A stretch of DNA of 9,850 nt, taken from Methanothrix sp. (GTDB lineage Archaea; Halobacteriota; Methanosarcinia; Methanotrichales; Methanotrichaceae). The translations under genes and the position numbers were made by a program. Where the stretch lies: contig JAQTYS010000093.1 in NCBI GenBank assembly GCA_028688175.1, positions 1-9,850 of the forward strand, given 5' to 3'. Positions within the stretch are counted from its first letter, which is position 1. Every line of letters begins with the position of its first letter. This document shows positions 1 through 7,074 of the stretch, piece after piece. The notes under the pieces are model-generated. The model did no database searches, was not told the DNA's origin, and worked only from the letters and a program-made list of their open reading frames with translations.

Positions 1-3000
1 AGGAAAGCCATGCTTGCACAGGCCGGTCTCGACCTTACCGTGACTGACGATTCAAAAATTGATAAGAGCTTGCTGCAGGTGGCAAATCCCGATATAGGAG
101 GCAATGCTACACTTTACTGCCCGGCAAACCCAGAGACAAAGGAGAATCTCTACAATCTTATTGAAACGCTCATCGACGACTATAAGGCCGATGGCATTGT
201 GCTCTATAATTTCGGCTTCCAGGATGAGAACTATTGCTACTGTAATATCTGCAAGGAGAAGTTCTATCAGGATACGGGAATCGACCTTAGTAAAGCCAAT
301 ATCAATAGCTACAACCAGGAGAGATGGACGCAGTGGAAGCAAGATCAGCTCATAGAGATTGTAAATTATGCCCGAAATATAACCTCCGATTTAGGTCCTG
401 TGAAGCTTGGTGCGGCTTTTGATAATCCTGCCGATCGCAGCCGCGGCTACAACTTTGCCGAGATCTCAAAGATAACTGACTTTTCCATAATTGCGTCCCT
501 TTCCGCTCAGGATGCGGGGCAGGTTTGCCTTCTCAGCAAGAAGCCGGTTTATGTCCGTTTGAGTGACGATTATCTGGGTTATGTTCTCTCCACCCTGAAT
601 GTGGAGGGCGCAGTGAAATATATCGAGGACCTGGTAAAATCCGGCTCAGCAGGGGTTGCTTTCGAGTATAACGTCGTTCATACACCTATTTGGGCGGAAC
701 TGCAACCGGCATCAAAGGCTTCTCAATGGTTGTTGGGCCAATTGGGCGGAAAGACTCTCGCTATAGGAAATGTCTCCTGGAAATGCGATGCAAGAGTAGC
801 AGCAAACAGCAGCTTTGAGATGGCGGAAAAGATAAGCCGGTACTGGAAAAGCTCGCCGGGCGTTGTAATTGTAGGCGAAAATTATAGCGCGGCTATCATT
901 GCTGCGCCAATTGCCTCTTATCTGAATTGGCCATTGCTCTTTGTTAGCAGCATGCTGCCCAATGAGACAGTAGCTGCCCTTTCACGCCTGGGTGCGAAAG
1001 AAGCCGTATTCGTAGGTCCCATCTCGCCAATGGTGAGGCAGAACCTCAGTGGGATGAATATCACTCTGCTGGAAGGAAGCTCGGAATTTCTCAGCCGGGA
1101 GATGCTTAAAAGAGGAGATCATCCCAATATGGTTGTCTTTACCAACTCTCATGATCTCTCGCTTCTACCACCCGTGTCAAATCCTGTGGTAAAGAGAACA
1201 CTTGTTAACGATCTGCTGATAAGAACCGAGATGAGCCCAAGCCAAGTGCCGGCTGAGGAGCTGGGCGAGATTGTAAGGCTCAACATAACCATGAGCAATA
1301 CCGGCAAAGAGACGCTGAAGGGTGTGCGATTGTTGGATGTCTTCCCCATGGGGCGGTTCATAAAATGGCCGCGACCGCAAATAGGAGAGGCAAATATTAC
1401 CGATCCTTATAGCGGCCTGCCCTCGGATGCCATAAATGCATTCCTCAACGGTTCTATGCTTCGCTGGAATATGAACCGGCTTGAGCCAGGCAAGTCTGCC
1501 AGCCTGAATGTAGAAGTAGAACTGCTCTACCCCATGGACTCCGGCTGGAAAGAAAGATTGGACACTGGAGCTACAGCCGCGTACGAGGGATTTTCCTATA
1601 ACCATACCATTCAGAATCTGGATGACGGGCCGGTAATCAACCTGACCTATCCCACCTGGATCTACTCCGGCAGAACGAACATCAGCTGGAACCTCGACCG
1701 GGAAGCGAGTTACACCGCCCTGAATCTCTACAGCCCTGATAAACGGTCCGGAAGCATCAGAATCACAGATATCAATCCTGATAAATTTTATGAAGTGAGA
1801 GTGCAGATGCTAACTCCCGGCAAGTGGATTTTCAATATCGAGGCTGGAAATGGTTATGCTCATACTACCAAGAACTACACCATCGATGTTCGCTCCAATA
1901 TTGAAGCTATGAATATTACTTCATTCAGCCACACGAAAGTCCCCCGGCTATCACTGGTTGCAGCTGCCGGCGCTGCCGCTCGCCAGGCAATTCTGCTGGA
2001 TGTGGCCAAGGACCCGCAGCAAATCGATCCATTGATCGAGGAGCAAGCATTGAGGCAGAAGGTTGAAGATCTCAAGCTATCACCTCGCTATCTGATGGTC
2101 GTGGGCGATCCAGGATCGCTTCCCTTTATGTCCACCGGCCAAATTCAGAGGCTATCGGATGTCATGGAGTACGAGATCTACAGGGACTATCAACTGCCCA
2201 TGAATGAAAATAATTACAGCAGTGTAGCCGTAGGTCGAATCATGGGGCTTTCAGTTTACGATGCTTCTCAGCTTCTAGCTCGTACCCTGGCCTATGATCG
2301 ATTGAATGGGTCCTGGAAGAACAATGCTCTGGTTGTATCTTCGCCGCCCCTCTCTTTCCCGCAGGCTCCTATAGCAATGAGAATCAGAGACTATTTGGTA
2401 GATGCGGGACTGCAAGTCAAGGACCTGCGCTATGAGGAAGCCAACAACCAGCAGGTCATATCGGGGATGAATAACGGCCAGAACATTGTGAATTTTGATC
2501 ATCACGGAAATGAAAACGCATGGCAGTTGTCGGATTGGTCGATGATGGACTCAACGCTTACAGGAACTGATGTAAAAGAGCTGACTCTTTCGCCCCAGAC
2601 AACCACCTCAAGCGCCTGCGTTACTGCAAACCTCAAGGGATACTATCTCAATGTAACCGGCACCAGGATGTACATTCCCATGAACCTGGAGGACTCCATT
2701 GCTCTGGCCTTCATAAGAGCCGGGTCAGTTAACTATATCGGGGAGTCAGCTCTATCCTGGATATTTATTTCAGATGATTTATTAAAGAAGTTTTATCAAT
2801 CTCTGGTCTTTGAGAATGCCACCGTTGGAGAGGCTGCTCTTGATGCAGATAACCTCTACCGATTGAAGTTTTTGGGTGCTGGGAACATCAAAGAGATCTC
2901 CAATTACGATGAGTCTTTGCCTGAGTGGGACACATCAGTCTCCGAGATGCTCAATCAGACGGCATACATGGCTGTCATTCTGGGTGATCCCAGCTTCCGG

Positions 3001-3882
3001 CCGACCTTGGGAAAGACTCCCACTCGCCCCTACAGCACAGTGCTGGAAACTGAAAACACCACAGGAATGAACAAAAGCATAATCAAGGCATCCGTAACGC
3101 CGATAAACGAGAGCGCAACCGACTGGATCTACTGGATCGAGACGGATAGCACCAGCGGCGATCTCAATCTCAACGCACCGCCCGCCATCATCGGCGAGGT
3201 ATTGCTGCCTAAAGATGCAGACAAGATCGTCGTTAAGGAAAACGGTCTTTCGGTATGGCATGATGAATATACCCTTGGCGAAAACAAAAAGGTGATGTGG
3301 CCCATATTACGACCCAGGCTTGCTGAGGAGAGGAGCTTTGAGATCGAGTATGTGATCATCCCCGGCCAAGTTCAGCGCATCAATATAACAGCAGGCTGGA
3401 ATGCCATAGCCGTATACCTCAAGCCGAAAGATGCAACTGCCTCCAAATACCTGGCGAATAAGCCCTATCGGAGCATATTCTCCATTGCCGGCGAAGGGTG
3501 GGACTTTGGCATGAAGGATGGGGGCATGATCAATGTGACCAGGTTTTCGCCAGGTGAGGGCTACCTCATCGACAGCGCCAACAATTTCACCATAGAAATA
3601 TCCGGCAAACCGGTCGATCTGCCTTATCGCCTCAATCTGCATGCCGGATGGAATATGGTTGGCCTTCCGGTGAACAAGACCATTGATTTGAACAATATAA
3701 CCGTGAATGCCGAACATAAGAGGTACAAGTATCAGGAAGCAGTGACGAAAGGCCTGGTCTCGGCTTTCGTCTGGAAATATGAGGGACAGGGTTGGACCCA
3801 CCTAGGAGAGAATGAGACTATGGTACCGGGAATGGCCTATCTTTTCGAGGCAATGGACGAGGCTAAGCTGGAGTTCCGCTGA
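1..3882 (+). CDS. Large multidomain surface protein with glycosidase-like, cell-wall-binding-like and C25 (gingipain-like) peptidase domains; 5' partial
   Basis: The frame is open from base 1. The first ATG (base 10) falls inside a domain and no signal peptide follows it, so the true start is probably upstream. Numbering from that ATG (1290 aa), residues 1-235 resemble a glycoside-hydrolase-like barrel with a cysteine cluster (YCYCNICKEKF, 75-85). Residues 245-375 have the alternating strand/helix pattern of cell-wall-binding-repeat-2 or ATP-grasp-like folds (VVIVGENYSAAIIAAPIA, then LGAKEAVFVGP). Residues 395-630 look like DUF11/CARDB and Ig-like beta sandwiches. Residues 645-1000 resemble peptidase family C25: YLMVVGDPGSLPF, then the catalytic pair expected at H832 (FDHHGNENAW) and C870 (SSACVTAN). 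Two C-terminal repeats begin at AGWNAIAVYL (1128) and AGWNMVGLPV (1212). Many N-X-S/T sequons suggest an extracellular glycoprotein. No C-terminal membrane helix is visible. The role is probably cell-surface processing or adhesion, with no evident link to CRISPR. The peptidase call is moderately sure; the other domain names are tentative. Confidence 0.85.
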   Translation, partial: RKAMLAQAGLDLTVTDDSKIDKSLLQVANPDIGGNATLYCPANPETKENLYNLIETLIDDYKADGIVLYNFGFQDENYCYCNICKEKFYQDTGIDLSKANINSYNQERWTQWKQDQLIEIVNYARNITSDLGPVKLGAAFDNPADRSRGYNFAEISKITDFSIIASLSAQDAGQVCLLSKKPVYVRLSDDYLGYVLSTLNVEGAVKYIEDLVKSGSAGVAFEYNVVHTPIWAELQPASKASQWLLGQLGGKTLAIGNVSWKCDARVAANSSFEMAEKISRYWKSSPGVVIVGENYSAAIIAAPIASYLNWPLLFVSSMLPNETVAALSRLGAKEAVFVGPISPMVRQNLSGMNITLLEGSSEFLSREMLKRGDHPNMVVFTNSHDLSLLPPVSNPVVKRTLVNDLLIRTEMSPSQVPAEELGEIVRLNITMSNTGKETLKGVRLLDVFPMGRFIKWPRPQIGEANITDPYSGLPSDAINAFLNGSMLRWNMNRLEPGKSASLNVEVELLYPMDSGWKERLDTGATAAYEGFSYNHTIQNLDDGPVINLTYPTWIYSGRTNISWNLDREASYTALNLYSPDKRSGSIRITDINPDKFYEVRVQMLTPGKWIFNIEAGNGYAHTTKNYTIDVRSNIEAMNITSFSHTKVPRLSLVAAAGAAARQAILLDVAKDPQQIDPLIEEQALRQKVEDLKLSPRYLMVVGDPGSLPFMSTGQIQRLSDVMEYEIYRDYQLPMNENNYSSVAVGRIMGLSVYDASQLLARTLAYDRLNGSWKNNALVVSSPPLSFPQAPIAMRIRDYLVDAGLQVKDLRYEEANNQQVISGMNNGQNIVNFDHHGNENAWQLSDWSMMDSTLTGTDVKELTLSPQTTTSSACVTANLKGYYLNVTGTRMYIPMNLEDSIALAFIRAGSVNYIGESALSWIFISDDLLKKFYQSLVFENATVGEAALDADNLYRLKFLGAGNIKEISNYDESLPEWDTSVSEMLNQTAYMAVILGDPSFRPTLGKTPTRPYSTVLETENTTGMNKSIIKASVTPINESATDWIYWIETDSTSGDLNLNAPPAIIGEVLLPKDADKIVVKENGLSVWHDEYTLGENKKVMWPILRPRLAEERSFEIEYVIIPGQVQRINITAGWNAIAVYLKPKDATASKYLANKPYRSIFSIAGEGWDFGMKDGGMINVTRFSPGEGYLIDSANNFTIEISGKPVDLPYRLNLHAGWNMVGLPVNKTIDLNNITVNAEHKRYKYQEAVTKGLVSAFVWKYEGQGWTHLGENETMVPGMAYLFEAMDEAKLEFR

Positions 3883-3914
3883 AAGCAAGAACAGCAGAAC
3901 TTGGAAGAGGCTCT

Positions 3915-4205
3915 ATGAATCAGGTTGTCTATAGCATAGGTGTTTTTGCACCGATTACACCTTCCGAGCCTCTTCCCCCATTACCCGTGGCTCGCTGGTG
4001 ATCGTGGAGGGCCGGGCGCCGGTGGTCGGGCAATGGCACAGCATCTGCTTCACGGATCGCCGGCTGCTGCCATCGCCGGTCTACTGATCCGCGCCCGGGG
4101 GCAATAGTAGTAGCTACGCACAGTAAGCAGTGGCATGTGGGCCAGGTGGTAGATGTAACTCTAGAGCTGCCCGCGTCGGGAAGCGAGAAGAATGAACTGG
4201 ATTGA
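3915..4205 (+). pseudogene. Frame-disrupted small gene, possibly OB-fold or beta-barrel-like
   Basis: No intact ORF fills the gap between the large surface protein and the SAVED-like gene, but coding-like peptide is visible in two frames. An ATG at 3915 follows a good ribosome site (GGAAGAGG) and gives MNQVVYSIGVFAP before that frame closes. One frame over, from about 3935 to 4087, runs SSPITRGSLVIVEGRAPVVG then QWHSICFTDRRLLPSPV and a stop. Back in the frame of the ATG, from 4083, it continues as TDPRPGAIVVATHSKQWHVG then QVVDVTLELPASGSEKNELD, ending at 4205 and overlapping the next start by 14 bases. Joined, the pieces make one plausible domain of about 95 residues with alternating strands. 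The stretch is visibly more GC-rich than its flanks. I read it as a gene broken by two compensating frameshifts, or by sequence errors. The OB-fold suggestion rests only on strand pattern and I do not recognise the family. Confidence 0.4.
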
Positions 4206-4740
4206 GATAGTGTCTCTATTGGCCAGTTTTGCCTCAATTGCAGCCTTTCTGCTGTTTATCTATTTCAGCCTGACCTTGTGGCTGAAGAAAAGAGAGCTAT
4301 CCAAGAGGATTGTCTCCCTGGAGGGCGGCAAAGCAGGTCTGTCCGAGAGGCCGGTGGCCATGGTGATTGGTGCAGGAAAGGACATAATCGCCACTGTAGA
4401 TATATTTCTCAAGGAGCATGGCTGGGAAGATGTTCCAGTCATCGCCTGGAAGAGCGGTGGCAAATGGCTTGAGCCCAAAGATTATCGTGAAGCTATGATA
4501 AATATCAACGAGCTGAAGGATCAGGCCATGAAGGCAGGGGCGACTGAAGTTCTGCTCTTTTACGCCGGGCCGCTTGACCTGGCAATATATGTTGGCGCAA
4601 GACTGCAAAACTGGGTTGCCGTGAAGGTCTTCCAGCTTCAGGGAAAGGATGGAGAGGATCTCTACAGATGCACAATCACGCTGGAGAAAGATGCGGCAGG
4701 AATGGAGAGATTGGCGGAGCAGTTAGTCAAAAAGCTTTAA
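4192..4740 (+). CDS. Membrane-anchored SAVED-like domain protein upstream of cas4-cas1
   Basis: This 182-aa protein has one hydrophobic helix at residues 4-31, followed by the basic stretch KKRELSKR, so the C-terminal part is probably cytoplasmic. Residues 54-162 resemble a minimal SAVED domain. An opening strand and helix (RPVAMVIGAGKDIIATVDIF) precede the hallmark segment at 121-138, LFYAGPLDLAIYVGARL, which matches the SAVED pattern of a hydrophobic strand, then Pro, Ala-rich helix and Gly. It is followed by a strand with an aromatic (VKVFQL) and LYRCTITL. SAVED domains sense cyclic nucleotides or oligonucleotides in CBASS and type III CRISPR systems (for example Cap4 and CalpL). No nuclease or protease domain is attached, so an effector role would have to work through membrane oligomerisation or a partner. 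The gene ends 16 bases before cas4-cas1 on the same strand, which suggests one transcript. The SAVED call is based on pattern recognition alone. The start was chosen because it gives the membrane helix directly and follows AAGCGAGAAG. Confidence 0.7.
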   Translation: MNWIEIVSLLASFASIAAFLLFIYFSLTLWLKKRELSKRIVSLEGGKAGLSERPVAMVIGAGKDIIATVDIFLKEHGWEDVPVIAWKSGGKWLEPKDYREAMININELKDQAMKAGATEVLLFYAGPLDLAIYVGARLQNWVAVKVFQLQGKDGEDLYRCTITLEKDAAGMERLAEQLVKKL

Positions 4741-4756
4741 ATGTAGAGGGATTGAC

Positions 4757-6454
4757 ATGGATGAAAACTCTCGCCAGAGTGCTTGGATGCCGGATCTCAT
4801 CCCAGCCAGTATGGTCAGCGACTATGCCTACTGTCCCAGGCAGTGCTACATCAGATGGAACGAAGGAGAGTTCCAGGAATGCGAGGATGCCGCCAATTCC
4901 GCCGATAATTTTGGCAGCTCCGATAGTCCGGATTCAATTTCCATAGCCGGTGCCGGCAGGACTGTTTACCTCTCCGCCCCGAAGCTGGGCCTCACCAGCC
5001 GCATCAATCTCATGGAAGGGCAGGGTGGAGCCAGGGATGTTATGCCCGTCCTTGTGAAGAAAGGCGAAGCTACTGGCCTTTCCGGAGAGGTTTACGAGTC
5101 CGACCGGGTGCGCCTCTGCGCCCAGGCTTTGGTGCTCCGGGAGAATGGCTTTCTCTGCGAGGCTGGCCTGGCCTATTTTTGCAAGTCGAGGAAGAGCGTG
5201 CCTGTCCATTTCGATGAGCCCCTGATTGCGCGGACTGAGGAGATAATTGCCGGGATCAAGGCAATGGCCGCGGACAGAAGGATGCCTCTGCCGCTCCTCG
5301 ACAGCCCCAAGTGCAACCGCTGCACCTTCGGAGGCATTTGTCTGCCGGATGAGGTCAATTTTCTCCGGGAGCAGAAGGCAGGAAAAAGCGGTGCCGTTGA
5401 GAGCAAGAATGGAAGTGAAGATAAAAAGGAGTTGAGGATGCTGCTTGCCTCCAGGGATGACCAGGTTCCTGTTTACGTCCTCGACCAGGGGTCCACAGTG
5501 CACAAGAGGGGCGACTGCCTGGAGATCAGGTCAAGGGAGGGAAAGGTTGGGACAGTGAGGATGATTGAAGTCTCGCAGCTCTGCCTCTACGGCGGGGTGG
5601 AGATCTCAACTCCTGCCGTTGTGGAGCTGCTGCAGCGGGGCATTCCCGTTCTGCACTTCACCCCTGGGGGATGGGTTGAGGGTATCTGCCTCGGCCACAC
5701 CAGCAAGAACATCGACCTGAGAATCCAGCAGTATGAGTGGTCCAGAGATAGAGAAAAGTCGCTGGCTCTGGCGAGAGGCATGATCTCAGGCAAGATCAGA
5801 AACTGCAGGATTCTCCTGCGCAGGAATGACGAGCAAATACCTGCAGAGACCTTGGAGAGGCTGGCAGAGTATGCCTGCCAGGCGGAGAGGGCCGAGAGCT
5901 TGCAGACGCTGCTGGGGGTGGAGGGCGCGGCAGCCGAGCTTTACTTTTCCAGGCTGGGGTGGCTTCTCAAGACCGGCGATGATCAACTGTCCTTCCAGGG
6001 CAGAAACCGCCGACCTCCGAGAGATCCGGTCAATGCCGTAATGTCATATCTGTACGGCATCCTGGCCAAGGAGTGCTTCGTTACCCTGCTGGCTGTGGGA
6101 TTTGAGCCCTACCTGGGCTTCTATCACCAACCAAAGTACGGCCGACCGGCCCTGGCCCTAGATCTCATGGAGGAATTCCGGCCGCTCATAGCTGATTCCA
6201 CAATGGTATCGCTCTTTAACAACAAGGAGCTGACAGTCAAGGACTTTGTGATAACCGAAGAGGGAGTCATGATAGGTCGATATGCGAAGCGTAAGGTCGT
6301 GGCCGGATATGAAAGGAGGATGGACGCCAATATCACTCACCCGCTCTTTGGATACAAAATCAGCTACAGGAGAATCCTGGAGGTGCAGTCGCGCATTTTA
6401 GCCAGAGTCCTGTCCGGGGAGATTAAGGAGTATACGGCATTCTGCACAAGGTGA
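4757..6454 (+). CDS. cas4-cas1: CRISPR-associated Cas4-Cas1 fusion protein, with degenerate Cas4 nuclease motifs
   Basis: This 565-aa protein combines Cas4 (about 12-205) with the Cas1 integrase (about 228-565), joined by a charged linker. Cas4 trims prespacers and checks the PAM; Cas1 with Cas2 integrates spacers at the leader end. The four Fe-S cysteines of Cas4 are present: C26 in YAYCPRQCY and C186, C189 and C195 in CNRCTFGGIC. The RecB nuclease residues look altered. The usual conserved His segment after the first Cys is absent, the Asp of the G-L-x-x-K-I-D motif reads N84 (GLTSRINLME), and the acidic residue of P-V-(D/E)-Y-K reads L99 (PVLVKKG), with K101 kept. Q123 of the QalxL motif is present. 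Cas1 keeps its probable metal ligands E389 (GVEGAAAELYF), H457 (GFYHQPKYGRP) and D469/E472 (ALDLMEEFRP). The start at 4757 follows the ribosome site AGAGGGA. The stop overlaps the ribosome site of cas2. Fusions of this kind are typical of several type I systems, notably I-G. Confidence 0.97.
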   Translation: MDENSRQSAWMPDLIPASMVSDYAYCPRQCYIRWNEGEFQECEDAANSADNFGSSDSPDSISIAGAGRTVYLSAPKLGLTSRINLMEGQGGARDVMPVLVKKGEATGLSGEVYESDRVRLCAQALVLRENGFLCEAGLAYFCKSRKSVPVHFDEPLIARTEEIIAGIKAMAADRRMPLPLLDSPKCNRCTFGGICLPDEVNFLREQKAGKSGAVESKNGSEDKKELRMLLASRDDQVPVYVLDQGSTVHKRGDCLEIRSREGKVGTVRMIEVSQLCLYGGVEISTPAVVELLQRGIPVLHFTPGGWVEGICLGHTSKNIDLRIQQYEWSRDREKSLALARGMISGKIRNCRILLRRNDEQIPAETLERLAEYACQAERAESLQTLLGVEGAAAELYFSRLGWLLKTGDDQLSFQGRNRRPPRDPVNAVMSYLYGILAKECFVTLLAVGFEPYLGFYHQPKYGRPALALDLMEEFRPLIADSTMVSLFNNKELTVKDFVITEEGVMIGRYAKRKVVAGYERRMDANITHPLFGYKISYRRILEVQSRILARVLSGEIKEYTAFCTR

Positions 6455-6459
6455 TCTGC

Positions 6460-6756
6460 ATGAGTGGGCTGCAGAGCTATGTGGTAAGCTACGACATAAT
6501 GGAGCCGAGAAGGCTCGTAGAGGTTCATAAGACCATGATGGGCTACGGCCAGCCGCTTCACTATTCCGTCTTTCGCTGCGACCTGAATTCAAAGGGCCTG
6601 GATTCTATGGTCGCTGATCTGGATAAAATAATCAATCACAGGGAGGACAGGATAATGATCATAGACATGGGACCGGCAGAAGGCCGGGTGGGGGAGAGGA
6701 TTAGGTTCCTGGGAATAAAACAGAAGTGGGAGAACCACAGAGCTAAAATCTTCTAA
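6460..6756 (+). CDS. cas2: CRISPR-associated endoribonuclease-fold protein Cas2
   Basis: This 98-aa protein is the structural partner that bridges Cas1 dimers in the spacer-integration complex. It has the ferredoxin-like Cas2 pattern: YVVSYDI at 7-13 with the conserved Asp12, then EPRRLVEVHKTM, GYGQPLHYSVFRCDL and the closing strand RIMIIDMG. The length fits Cas2 (about 90-100 aa). The ATG at 6460 is preferred over the in-frame GTG at 6451 because AAGGTGAT (6448-6455), close to the archaeal anti-Shine-Dalgarno complement, ends five bases before it. The cas4-cas1 stop lies inside that ribosome site, so the two genes are probably translationally coupled. It is the last gene before the leader. 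Confidence 0.96.
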   Translation: MSGLQSYVVSYDIMEPRRLVEVHKTMMGYGQPLHYSVFRCDLNSKGLDSMVADLDKIINHREDRIMIIDMGPAEGRVGERIRFLGIKQKWENHRAKIF

Positions 6757-6888
6757 ACCATTGGAGGGAAAGACTAAATAGAAGGAGAGCGAAACAACTG
6801 CAAAGCTCTGCAAATTAGAAACCCTGCCAAGCCGGGGCCGTCCAACAGAGGGATGGATCTGAGCCATAATCTCGTCTGTTGCCAAAGC

Positions 6889-6897
6889 TTTTATATG
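6889..6897 (+). promoter_or_regulatory. TATA box, probable pre-crRNA promoter
   Basis: TTTTATATG is the best archaeal TATA-like box in the leader. With the usual spacing of about 25 bases it would start transcription near 6918-6925, about 150 bases before the first repeat and inside the inverted-repeat region. No closer TATA box stands out. The upstream AGC does not give a strong BRE. Confidence 0.45.
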
Positions 6898-6903
6898 AGA
6901 TCT

Positions 6904-7030
6904 TTTGCGAGCACCTCAATTATCCCCAAGACCCCGGGGGGTGCTCGCAGAGCCTGTCCATACTGAAAATGACCCTGAAATACAGAAATTTTAGAAGTAT
7001 TTTGGGGCAAAAAGGGGAGGTGCTCGCAAA
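6904..7030. repeat. Leader inverted repeat (14-bp arms) plus an internal third copy
   Basis: TTTGCGAGCACCTC at 6904-6917 is an exact inverse complement of GAGGTGCTCGCAAA at 7017-7030. A shorter third copy, GGTGCTCGC, lies at 6940-6948 in the same direction as the right arm, next to the palindrome CCCCGGGG (6932-6939). The left arm and middle copy can form a tight hairpin; the outer arms could pair over about 100 bases or bind a dimeric protein. The position just before the array suggests a role in leader recognition for adaptation, or in transcription control. This is inference. Confidence 0.7.
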
Positions 7031-7074
7031 TCGAGGCGAAATCCAATGCAGGCACAGGCCCAATAAGATACCCT

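Larger units (their letters stand above)
6757..7074 (+). promoter_or_regulatory. CRISPR leader
   Basis: This non-coding stretch of 318 bases lies between the cas2 stop and the first repeat. It is at the leader end because the degenerate repeat lies at the opposite end (8157-8192) and because the repeats end in ATTGAAAC on this strand, the usual 3' end of transcribed repeats. It contains a TATA-like box (TTTTATATG, 6889-6897), three copies of a GGTGCTCGC element and purine-rich stretches. Bases 6757-6880 hold nothing else I can name. Leaders direct Cas1-Cas2 integration and array transcription. Small ORFs here on either strand lack coding character. Confidence 0.85.

Noticed and set aside
10..12. 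ATG at base 10 as the true start of the large surface protein
   Set aside because: Although AGGAAAG precedes it, the frame is open upstream, no signal peptide follows and the protein would begin inside a barrel domain.
1177..1605. Minus-strand 142-aa ORF inside the large surface protein gene
   Set aside because: It lies opposite a clearly coding frame with domain-like sequence and shows no family features.
3929..4237. Minus-strand 102-aa ORF opposite the broken small gene
   Set aside because: Its composition is low in hydrophobic pattern and rich in R, P, S and T, typical of a shadow of GC-rich coding sequence.
6451..6453. GTG at 6451 as the cas2 start
   Set aside because: The ATG at 6460 has a well-placed ribosome site and gives the usual Cas2 N-terminus; the GTG would overlap that site.
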